Source: Acidobacteriota bacterium
Lineage (GTDB): Bacteria > Acidobacteriota > UBA6911 > RPQK01 > JADFOI01
NCBI GenBank assembly: GCA_030624355.1
Contig: JAUXKG010000091.1
Span: forward strand, 1-7,979
DNA length: 7,979 nucleotides
Reading direction: 5' to 3'
Shown: positions 1 through 6,145 of the stretch, in pieces
Layout of the letters: each line of letters begins with the position of its first letter
Numbering within the stretch: the first letter of the stretch is position 1
Notes under the pieces: generated by a model
Told to the model about the DNA's origin: nothing
The model's input: the letters and a program-made list of their open reading frames with translations, nothing else
Databases searched by the model: none
Position numbers and translations under genes: made by a program

Positions 1-301
1 AGGAGAGTGCTGCCATGACTGCCCGCTCCCAAATAATGGAGACCGAAAAGCATTTGTAGAAAACGGCGATCAGCCAATAAGCCAGCGGAGGTTTGTTGAG
101 CCTCGGCTGGTCATTAAAGTACGGAATTAGCCAGTCACCTCGCTCCACCATTTCCCGGGGCGTCTGGACATAGAACGCCTCGTTGGCATCCCATACAGAG
201 GAGACGGTCAGAGAGCAGAAAAAGGGAAGCGCGAGAAGAAGGAGAAAGCCATATCTCAGAGCTGGAGACTGGGAGAGGGCAAAGAAAGGATGGGGATTCA
301 T
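1..301 (-). CDS. GT39/ArnT-like membrane glycosyltransferase, N-terminal part (cut by window edge)
   Basis: Only the first 100 codons are in the window; the 3' end lies beyond position 1. The start is ATG at 301-299. The product opens with a short polar stretch and a hydrophobic segment (about residues 17-35). Then comes the hallmark first periplasmic loop of the GT39/PMT superfamily: WDANEAFY at 37-44 with acidic D38 and E41, then GDWLIP at 55-60 and KPPLAYWL at 70-77. Known members (ArnT, PMT and relatives) are polytopic inner-membrane enzymes that move a sugar from a polyprenyl-phosphate donor to lipid A, protein or another acceptor; the acidic pair in this loop is part of the active site. 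Donor and acceptor cannot be told from this fragment. It lies 63 bp downstream of mutS on the same strand and may be read through from it. No Shine-Dalgarno sequence is visible before the ATG. An in-frame GTG at 331-329 is an alternative start that would add ten residues. The superfamily call is firm; the exact function is open. Confidence 0.85.
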   Translation of the reverse strand, partial: MNPHPFFALSQSPALRYGFLLLLALPFFCSLTVSSVWDANEAFYVQTPREMVERGDWLIPYFNDQPRLNKPPLAYWLIAVFYKCFSVSIIWERAVMAALS

Positions 302-364
302 AGCGATGAACGAATTGTACAGGTTGAACACCCCTGCGTCAGTCGCCCCCGGCTGGTGATGATT
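302..364 (-). other. Short spacer between mutS and the glycosyltransferase gene
   Basis: These 63 bp separate the mutS stop from the ATG of the downstream glycosyltransferase on the minus strand. I see no stem followed by a T-run that would mark a terminator, so read-through from mutS is plausible. The downstream frame stays open back to the mutS stop codon, which is why a GTG start at 331-329 cannot be excluded. Confidence 0.4.
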
Positions 365-2857
365 TTAAAACAGGGTCTTCTGCAGTTCGTCGATGACCTC
401 TTGTGAAACGGCCTGACTGCGACCAAAAAGGTTGAGTTCCTTGCGCTCGAGGCGGGAGAGAATCTGACGGGCCCGTTGAACCACAGGGGCAGGCAACCCG
501 GCCAATCGGGCCACCTCGATGCCGTAGCTTCTACTAGCGGCTCCTTCAGATACCCGGTGCAGGAAAATGATTTTGCCACCCGATTCCCGCAAATTGACAC
601 GGTAATTTTTTACTCCTTCATACAGAGCTTCCAGTTTTGTGAGCTCCTGGTAGTGAGTGGCGAAGAGCGTTCGGGCCTTGTGAGAAGGTTCCTTGATCAG
701 ATACTCCGCGATCGACCAGGCGATAGACAACCCATCAAAGGTTGCAGTACCCCGCCCGACTTCATCCAAAAGAACAAAGCTCCGAGTCGTGGCTGTGTTG
801 AGAATATTGGCTGTTTCAATCATTTCAACCATGAAGGTTGAACGGCCCTGAGCCAAGTTGTCGCTGGCACCCACTCGCGTAAAGATTCGGTCAACCAAAC
901 CGATGTGGGCCGCATCGGCCGGCACAAACGAACCCATTTGTGCCAGAATCACAATAAGCGCATTTTGTCTCAAATAGGTGGATTTGCCTCCCATATTGGG
1001 ACCGGTCAGAATCAGCAGCTGGTCACTGCTGGCATTGCAGTGCAGGTCGTTGGCAACGAAGGGATCGTTGCTCTGCAGTTCCACAACTGGATGGCGGCCG
1101 CCTCGAATATCCAACTGTCTACTGTCATCCAGACCAGGCCGAACATACCGATAATTTTGGGCGACTTCAGCCAGTGACAACAAAACATCCAGCCGGGCGA
1201 TGATGTGAGCCACCTGCTGGATGCGGGAAGCCTCCTCGCCTACTTCTCGTCGCACCTTCACGAACAACTCTTTCTCGAGTTCGAAGATTCGATCCTCGGC
1301 TGTGAGGACCTTTTCCTCGTAGTCTTTGAGTTCAGGCGTGATGAAGCGTTCGGATCCCACCAGGGTTTGCTTTCGCTGATAGTGATCGGGAACCGATTTC
1401 AGATGAGAGTTGGTGATTTCGATGAAGTAGCCGAAGACTTTGTTGTACTTGACCTTCAGGGAAGAGATCCCTGTCTTCTCTCGTTCTTGAGATTCCAGAC
1501 GAGCGATGAACGTTTTTCCAGAATGAACGATTTCACGCAGCTCGTCCAGCTCGGAAGAAAATCCCATCCGAATTATTCCTCCATCATTTAGCCCCACCGG
1601 TGGATCGTCGGCAATGGCGTCCTGCAACGACTCGATGATATCCTCCAGGAGGTCCAGATGAGGGCGAAGCAGTTTGCTGGCGTAGTCCTCAAGCTGGCGA
1701 TTGACCTTGGGTAGTTGCTTCAAAGATTCTCGCAGGGCAACCAGGTCTCGGGCATTGGCAGTTTCCAGGGTAACTCGGCCAAGCAGACGCTCGAGATCCT
1801 GAATTGGACTCAACCCCTCACCCAGTTGTCCCATTCTCACAGCTGACTTATGCAGTTCCTGCACGGCATCGAGTCGTTCCTCAATCTGTTGCAGATTCAG
1901 ACTGGGTCGTATCATCCAGCTGCGCAACAAGCGTCCCCCCATGCCGGTTCGGGTGCAGTCGAGTGTTGCCAGCAGCGTCCCTCGCTTGTTCCCGTCCAAC
2001 CCGGCCACGATTTCGAGATTTCTGAGAGTCGATACATCCAGTTGAAGATAGTTCGTAGGCTCCAGAACCATGAGCTGGGTGATATGATTCAAGGGAGACT
2101 TCTGGGTACTTCGAATGTATGCCAACAGGCCGCCAGCAGCAGCGATGGCAGCTTGCTGACCATTCAAACCGAATCCCTCCAGAGTAGCCACACCAAAGTG
2201 CTCGAGCAGAACACGGTGAGAATAGTCCCTATCGAATGTCCAGTCTGGCTGGGGTGTCTGGACTGTATTCAATTTGAGACCGTGGGGAAGTTGTTCAGAA
2301 AGAGATGACTGAGACGATTCAGCCATGATGAGCTCACGCGGATGAAAACGCATCAGTTCCTCTCGAGCCTGATCCCAAGCCTGTTCTCCCGAAAATTCGG
2401 TCAGACAGAACTCTCCCGTCGATAAATCAAGAAAGGAGACTCCGACGCAATCGTGCCGCGCCAAAAGGCTAGAGATAAAGTTGTTTTTCTTGGAATCCAG
2501 AGCTCCTTCCTCGATAACGGTTCCGGGGGTGACAATCCTTGTCACCTCACGACGCACGATCCCCTTTCCCGGCTGTGCATTTTCCACCTGTTCGCATAAC
2601 GCTACCCGATGGCCTCTGTTGATGAGTCGGCCCAGATAGGTCTGAACGGAATGATGGGGAACGCCGCACATCGGAATGGGGCTGCCACCGGAATCCGTGT
2701 TGCGAGAGGTGAGAGTGATACCCAGTTCCCGGCTAGCCAAAACCGCGTCATCATAAAACATTTCATAGAAATCACCGAGGCGAAAAAACAACAATGTGTC
2801 GGGGTTCTGGCGCTTCATATCGTGATACTGTCGCATCATCGGAGTGGTGTTTTTCAT
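365..2857 (-). CDS. mutS: DNA mismatch repair ATPase MutS
   Basis: This complete 830-residue MutS recognises mismatches and small loops and starts methyl-directed or nick-directed repair with MutL. The N-terminal mismatch-binding domain carries the F-x-E motif (F30, Y31, E32 in GDFYEMF) that stacks on the mispaired base, so this is MutS1 and not MutS2. Connector, lever and clamp regions follow (about 120-570). The ABC-type ATPase has Walker A GPNMGGKST at 619-627, the signature segment DNLAQGRSTFMVEM at 666-679, Walker B VLLDEVGRGT at 695-704 (D698, E699) and the ATHYQEL segment with H735. The dimerisation helices lie near 775-800. All catalytic residues look intact. It is slightly shorter than E. 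coli MutS (853 residues). The tail after about residue 805 is brief, ends in QKTLF, and shows no obvious room for the E. coli-type tetramerisation domain. The gene is divergent from tsaB across 84 bp. There is no strong Shine-Dalgarno before the ATG; the start fits the family (short leader before TPMMRQYHDMK). Confidence 0.98.
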   Translation of the reverse strand: MKNTTPMMRQYHDMKRQNPDTLLFFRLGDFYEMFYDDAVLASRELGITLTSRNTDSGGSPIPMCGVPHHSVQTYLGRLINRGHRVALCEQVENAQPGKGIVRREVTRIVTPGTVIEEGALDSKKNNFISSLLARHDCVGVSFLDLSTGEFCLTEFSGEQAWDQAREELMRFHPRELIMAESSQSSLSEQLPHGLKLNTVQTPQPDWTFDRDYSHRVLLEHFGVATLEGFGLNGQQAAIAAAGGLLAYIRSTQKSPLNHITQLMVLEPTNYLQLDVSTLRNLEIVAGLDGNKRGTLLATLDCTRTGMGGRLLRSWMIRPSLNLQQIEERLDAVQELHKSAVRMGQLGEGLSPIQDLERLLGRVTLETANARDLVALRESLKQLPKVNRQLEDYASKLLRPHLDLLEDIIESLQDAIADDPPVGLNDGGIIRMGFSSELDELREIVHSGKTFIARLESQEREKTGISSLKVKYNKVFGYFIEITNSHLKSVPDHYQRKQTLVGSERFITPELKDYEEKVLTAEDRIFELEKELFVKVRREVGEEASRIQQVAHIIARLDVLLSLAEVAQNYRYVRPGLDDSRQLDIRGGRHPVVELQSNDPFVANDLHCNASSDQLLILTGPNMGGKSTYLRQNALIVILAQMGSFVPADAAHIGLVDRIFTRVGASDNLAQGRSTFMVEMIETANILNTATTRSFVLLDEVGRGTATFDGLSIAWSIAEYLIKEPSHKARTLFATHYQELTKLEALYEGVKNYRVNLRESGGKIIFLHRVSEGAASRSYGIEVARLAGLPAPVVQRARQILSRLERKELNLFGRSQAVSQEVIDELQKTLF

Positions 2858-2941
2858 GCGGCTTTACTTTAACAAGGTGGTATGAAATAAAGAGCTCGGG
2901 CTTTCGGAGCCGGCCGGCGACTGGCTGCAAGTATCGATCTT
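2858..2941. promoter_or_regulatory. Divergent mutS/tsaB promoter region
   Basis: This 84-bp spacer must hold the 5' signals of both mutS (leftward) and tsaB (rightward), because the two genes are transcribed apart. On the plus strand an extended -10-like TGGTATGAA lies at 2878-2886, about 55 bp before the tsaB ATG. It has no convincing -35 partner at the expected distance. The half near tsaB is GC-rich, with a short dyad GCCGGCCGGC at 2909-2918. No clear -10/-35 pair was found for mutS. The region is assigned by gene arrangement; the exact elements are uncertain. Confidence 0.4.
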
Positions 2942-3625
2942 ATGCACATACTGGCCATTGATACGGCAACCAACAGTGGGGGAGTCGCTCTGAGCCGGGG
3001 AGCTGAATTGCTGGACGTGAGGATGCTTCAGCCACCCCGTTGTTACTCCGAAAAAGTCATATCAGCCGTGGATTCTCTACTGACCCACCACAATCTGGAG
3101 ATGAGTGACCTCGATTGCCTGGTGGCATCGGTGGGTCCGGGCTCTTTTACCGGTATTCGAATTGGATTGGCCACTGTCAAGGCTTTCAGTCAGCCGCTGG
3201 ACAAGCCAGTTGTAGGGATTTCCACGCTGGCCGCTCTAGCCTACCGGTTCTCCCATCTCAGCCGCTATATTGCACCTATAATGGAGGCTGGTCGCAAGCT
3301 GATTTACGGGGCTGTCTACCGAATTGAGGGGTCAGAGGTGCACGTTGAATCTCCTGAACAGGTGCTGCCCCCAGCTCAATGGCTGGCCTCGGTTCCAGCT
3401 TCACACTGTTTGTTCGCGGGCGACGGAGTCGCACCCTATAAAGATTTGATTCTCGCCGCCTGTCCTGAAGCCCAGGTTCTGGAAACAGACAATAGGTTGG
3501 TTGAGCCACTGTGCCTGCTGGGTCATCACTATTTTGTGAAGGGGGAAATCCTGAAGGCACACGAGCTGGCAGCCAATTACCTTCGCCCTTCCTATGCCGA
3601 GCTAGGGCAACCGAACACAAAGTAA
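2942..3625 (+). CDS. tsaB: tRNA threonylcarbamoyladenosine biosynthesis protein TsaB
   Basis: TsaB (YeaZ) is the non-catalytic partner of TsaD. With TsaE it lets TsaD transfer the threonylcarbamoyl group from TC-AMP (made by TsaC) to A37 of tRNAs reading ANN codons. The 227-residue length matches the family (E. coli about 231). The N-terminus MHILAIDTAT is the ASKHA phosphate-1 strand. The strongly conserved block VGPGSFTGIRIGLATVKAFS lies at 64-83, followed by VVGISTLAALA at 90-100, as in characterised TsaB proteins. The region aligned with E. coli CPREHTQ reads PPRCYSE (31-37), so the histidine common there is Y35. The C-terminal part ends in NYLRPSYAEL, the usual family ending. The ATG sits directly before the first beta strand and cannot move downstream; no good Shine-Dalgarno precedes it. 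The gene is not followed by rimI, a frequent neighbour elsewhere, but by a long gap. Confidence 0.96.
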   Translation: MHILAIDTATNSGGVALSRGAELLDVRMLQPPRCYSEKVISAVDSLLTHHNLEMSDLDCLVASVGPGSFTGIRIGLATVKAFSQPLDKPVVGISTLAALAYRFSHLSRYIAPIMEAGRKLIYGAVYRIEGSEVHVESPEQVLPPAQWLASVPASHCLFAGDGVAPYKDLILAACPEAQVLETDNRLVEPLCLLGHHYFVKGEILKAHELAANYLRPSYAELGQPNTK

Positions 3626-3628
3626 TCA

Positions 3629-3667
3629 AGCCAGAATTCCAGGTAAAGCTGGCTGTTTGAGCCAGTT
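3629..3667 (+). repeat. Overlapping inverted repeats just after tsaB, possible terminator
   Basis: Four bases after the tsaB stop there is AGCCAG at 3629-3634, CTGGCT at 3649-3654 and AGCCAG again at 3660-3665. The middle copy can pair with either flank, so two mutually exclusive hairpins are possible. The downstream one has a 5-base loop and extends to 8 bp with one G-U pair (3647-3654 with 3660-3667). No T-run follows, so it is not a classic intrinsic terminator; it may still stall transcription or protect the 3' end. Confidence 0.3.
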
Positions 3668-3988
3668 GACTGCCCTCAGCCCCTCTATCACTACCCTGGA
3701 CAAACCACCTTACTTAGTACTATGTGCTGCTGGGCGTGTATTGCGCAACTAGTCAACCCAGTAAATGATGCAAGAAAGCATTGTCGTACCCCAGTCGACA
3801 TTAAAAACCTCATGCTCTGTTCTGTACATTGGACCTTAGTCGTATGCGAATAGGACTTTGATCGCAGATAAAGATCCCCTACACACCCGGAAAGGCAGGC
3901 TAGACGTGAATTTTTAAATAGGTGACGTCCATCACTTCATAGAAAGGGCTCTGGCAGTCAAAATAGGTCGCGCACGTTAGTCAAGGCC

Positions 3989-3994
3989 AGGGAG
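3989..3994 (+). promoter_or_regulatory. Shine-Dalgarno site of the PilZ gene
   Basis: AGGGAG lies 7 bases before the ATG at 4002 and supports that start. It is the clearest ribosome-binding site in the window; most other genes here have none. Confidence 0.7.
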
Positions 3995-4001
3995 ATGTAT
4001 T

Positions 4002-4691
4002 ATGAGTGAACGAATCTCACCGGAAAATACGCTTAAGGGTTTTAGGTTGGCCACAACTCCTGTCTCTGATCCTGGTCTTAGCGTTGTGGTGGGCCAGGCC
4101 CTGTCGATCTCTCTACTGCCATCGAAGGAAGCTTTTGCTGCGATTGTCACAAAGATTTCTTCCCACGACATACGGCTGGACCTTTCCTATATCACGCCGG
4201 ATTCAGTTCCCCAGGTGGGGAGGTCAGTTTCTGTCAGATACTGGGATAAGGAAGCCGCCTATACCTTTGACTCTCAAATCCTCAAGGTGACCCGCTCCAC
4301 CTGCCATGAGTTCGTCATCTCCCGTCCACCCCGGGTCAGTGTGGCTCAACCCAGACAAGAGGAGAGGTTTCAAAAACAGATTCTCTTCACATTCACAATA
4401 GTCATGGCCCAGCAGAAGGAACTCATCGGGCAATACATTCAAAACGCCAGAACTCTGGATATCAGTGCGGGCGGGCTGAAGTTCAAATCAGAGTGTCCCC
4501 TCAAATCAGGCGACAAGTTGGAGATTAGCCTCACCCTGTCCCCCTCACAAGAGCTACAGGTCTCAGCATCGGTTGCCTGGTGTGGCCGACTGGCAGACGG
4601 AGGGTCAGACTGGTCGGTGGGTCTGGAGTTCCTGGATCTAGAACCAGAAGATCGAAATCACCTGTTGGTGTTCCTGGCCAAGGCAGGTTAG
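4002..4691 (+). CDS. YcgR-type PilZ-domain protein, predicted cyclic-di-GMP receptor
   Basis: This 229-residue soluble protein has two beta-rich domains. Residues about 25-110 resemble the PilZN/YcgR N-terminal domain: a start like GQALSISL, then VGRSVSVRYWDKEAAYTF, ending in FVISRPPRV. Residues about 115-229 form a PilZ domain. Both c-di-GMP-binding motifs are present: R-x-x-x-R as R118-QEE-R122 and D-x-S-x-x-G as D153-I-S155-AG-G158. The usual later W-x-V-G-L-x-F strand is at 204-210. Known proteins of this architecture (YcgR, MotI/DgrA) bind c-di-GMP and often slow flagellar motors; others act on polysaccharide or gene regulation. No flagellar or diguanylate cyclase gene is in the window, so the output is unknown. 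There is no signal peptide or membrane segment, so it should be cytoplasmic. The start is supported by AGGGAG 7 bases upstream. It is flanked by gaps of 376 and 275 bp, which suggests a single-gene transcript. The domain call is strong; the physiological role is not determined. Confidence 0.9.
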   Translation: MSERISPENTLKGFRLATTPVSDPGLSVVVGQALSISLLPSKEAFAAIVTKISSHDIRLDLSYITPDSVPQVGRSVSVRYWDKEAAYTFDSQILKVTRSTCHEFVISRPPRVSVAQPRQEERFQKQILFTFTIVMAQQKELIGQYIQNARTLDISAGGLKFKSECPLKSGDKLEISLTLSPSQELQVSASVAWCGRLADGGSDWSVGLEFLDLEPEDRNHLLVFLAKAG

Positions 4692-4966
4692 GGGGGCAGT
4701 GCATTGAGAAGCCCCTGAAGGGTGGGCGCCGGAGGCCAAGCTACCCCGATATCAGGCGCTTCGTTCTATCCACTGGGGTGGACTTCATATGTCTCCAGGT
4801 CTAACTTAGAGGCTGGCCTCGTTGGTGGGAGCACACAAAAGCCTTACCGTGAATGGGATTGTTGATTTGAATCCATTGGCGAGCAGGAACTGTCACCCGA
4901 TCGGCTCAGACCAGTGGGTTGGTGTCGGTTGGTTGCAGCACTCCAATTTTGAAAGCCTGAGTCAAG
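4692..4966. other. 275-bp non-coding gap between the PilZ and MFS genes
   Basis: No convincing gene lies here. Right after the PilZ stop a stem of 5 GC pairs is possible (GGGGC at 4693-4697 with GCCCC at 4711-4715, 13-base loop). It has no T-run, so its role as a terminator is doubtful. The promoter for the MFS/M14 operon is expected within this gap, but no clear -35/-10 pair was recognised. Confidence 0.4.
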
Positions 4967-6145
4967 ATGGTCTCTGTTCGAGAAAGCGCCCTGATTGTCG
5001 CAACACTTTTTGGTGTCCTTTTCCTGGCTACCGCCGACAATCAAATGCTGATTCCTTTGCTGCCCACGCTGGGAAGGGAATTGGGAGCATCCATCGGAAA
5101 ACTGAGCTGGGTCTTCAGTATTTACGCCCTCTCAGCTGCCCTCTTTAATCTGTTACTGGGACCCTTGTCAGACCGCTTCGGAAGGATCGTCTTCATTCGT
5201 CTCGGACTGCTGATCTTTTTCTTGACGGCTCTGTTGACCTACCTGGCGGAGACCTTCTTCCAGCTCTTCTGGCTCCGAGCTCTGACCGGTTTGGCGGCCG
5301 GGCTCCTGTCCACCTGTTCAGTCAGCTTCATAGGAGACTTCTTTCCTTACGAGCGGAGGGGAAGGGTAATGGGAGTGGTATTGAGCTCTTATTTCGCAGC
5401 CTTGATTCTGGGAGTCCCGATGGGGGCCTGGATTGCACAGACGTGGTCCTGGAGAAACTCCTTTCTTCTTTCTGCGCTGACAGCATTCCTGCTCTTTTGC
5501 TGTTCCCTGTTGTTCTTCCCCAGAGGAAGCCACTCCAGCTCGTCTGTTAACCTGAAGGATTTCCTTCGTATCTACCCTCAGCTCCTCTCACGGCGTGAAC
5601 TAGCTGCTGCTGTGGTCGGGTCCTTTGGTGTCTCCGGAGCCACCCTGGCGGTGATCACCTTTGTGTCCGGTTACCTGGATCACACCTTTGGGCTTCGACC
5701 GCTCGAAATCTCGTGGTTGTTTGTGACCGTGGGGATCGGTGCGGTCATAGCGAGTCCCCTAGCGGGATGGCTCAGTGACCGATTTACCAAACGGAAGATT
5801 TTCCTTATTGCCAACACTCTGCTGGCTATTCCTCTGTTGATGTTGGACCAATTGTCGTGGGGAATCCCACTGGTAGCAGCATTCTTCCTGATCAGCCTTT
5901 GTATTGGATTTCGACAGACAGCATTGCAGACGCTTCAGACAGAACTCGTTCGAACGGATCAGCGCGGAGCTTTTCTGGCCTTGAGAAACTCCTGTTCACA
6001 ATTGGGGATTTCTGTGGCGGTCTTTGTGGGCGGAATTCTATACTCGACAGTCGGATATGGGGCAGTCACCATACTGGCAGCCGTGATGACATTGATCAGC
6101 AGCGGCATTCTCTATCGGCTAGTTGAGGAACCGAAGGCAAAGTGA
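4967..6145 (+). CDS. Major facilitator superfamily transporter, DHA1-like, 12 membrane segments
   Basis: The 392-residue protein is almost wholly hydrophobic, with about twelve membrane segments in two halves joined by a polar loop near 185-210. MFS motif A is clear in the first half as GPLSDRFGR at 65-73 between TM2 and TM3. It recurs in degenerate form in the second half as GWLSDRFTKRK at 267-277. TM1 ends in TADNQMLIPLLPTLGRELG (22-40), the D-x(n)-P-x-LP pattern typical of proton-driven DHA1 drug/metabolite exporters. R104 in WLRALTGLAAG fits motif B, and GVPMG at 149-153 fits the motif C region of antiporters. The family suggests proton antiport of a small molecule across the inner membrane; the substrate cannot be assigned. 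The start is fixed by an in-frame TGA at 4958-4960, two codons upstream, and by TM1 beginning at once. No Shine-Dalgarno is visible. It overlaps the next gene by one base, so the two are almost certainly co-translated. Confidence 0.93.
   Translation: MVSVRESALIVATLFGVLFLATADNQMLIPLLPTLGRELGASIGKLSWVFSIYALSAALFNLLLGPLSDRFGRIVFIRLGLLIFFLTALLTYLAETFFQLFWLRALTGLAAGLLSTCSVSFIGDFFPYERRGRVMGVVLSSYFAALILGVPMGAWIAQTWSWRNSFLLSALTAFLLFCCSLLFFPRGSHSSSSVNLKDFLRIYPQLLSRRELAAAVVGSFGVSGATLAVITFVSGYLDHTFGLRPLEISWLFVTVGIGAVIASPLAGWLSDRFTKRKIFLIANTLLAIPLLMLDQLSWGIPLVAAFFLISLCIGFRQTALQTLQTELVRTDQRGAFLALRNSCSQLGISVAVFVGGILYSTVGYGAVTILAAVMTLISSGILYRLVEEPKAK
6133..6137 (+). promoter_or_regulatory. Shine-Dalgarno-like site and TGATG coupling for the M14 gene
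   Basis: GAAGG inside the last codons of the MFS gene lies 7 bases before the ATG at 6145. The MFS stop TGA (6143-6145) and this ATG share an A. This arrangement decides the start and points to translational coupling. A GTG at 6142 directly before the ATG is in frame but less likely. Confidence 0.6.

Larger units (their letters stand above)
3626..4001. other. 376-bp non-coding gap between tsaB and the PilZ gene
   Basis: No credible reading frame or tRNA is visible here. The stretch holds the overlapping hairpins after tsaB, a second possible stem (TGCTGGG at 3728-3734 with CCCAGTA at 3757-3763, one G-T pair, enclosing the palindrome TTGCGCAA at 3741-3748), and a locally AT-rich patch around 3908-3922. 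The promoter of the PilZ gene must lie in it if that gene is transcribed on its own, but I could not pick a convincing -35/-10 pair. No c-di-GMP riboswitch consensus was recognised. The remainder is unexplained. Confidence 0.5.

Noticed and set aside
298..600. Minus-strand frame of 100 codons overlapping the 3' end of mutS
   Set aside because: It is out of frame with mutS and covers its conserved C-terminal region; the product is low-complexity in character with no family features.
476..2872. Several plus-strand open frames of 73-152 codons opposite mutS
   Set aside because: They lie wholly antisense to an intact, well-conserved mutS, resemble no protein family I know and have no start signals; they are shadows of the mutS codons.
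2874..2890. AAGGTGG followed by ATG AAA TAA in the mutS/tsaB spacer as a leader mini-ORF
   Set aside because: The spacing between the purine-rich element and the ATG is only one base and the frame is two codons long, so translation is unlikely.
3626..4001. A c-di-GMP riboswitch in front of the PilZ gene
   Set aside because: The neighbourhood makes it tempting, but I cannot find the conserved GEMM-type core elements, and the weak stems present do not form the expected two-helix layout.
4693..4715. GC-rich stem after the PilZ gene as an intrinsic terminator
   Set aside because: The loop is 13 bases and no T-run follows; it is noted in the gap description but not called as a terminator.
4822..5148. 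Plus-strand frame of 108 codons crossing the MFS gene start
   Set aside because: It overlaps the first 60 codons of a clear transporter in another frame and its product shows no recognisable features.
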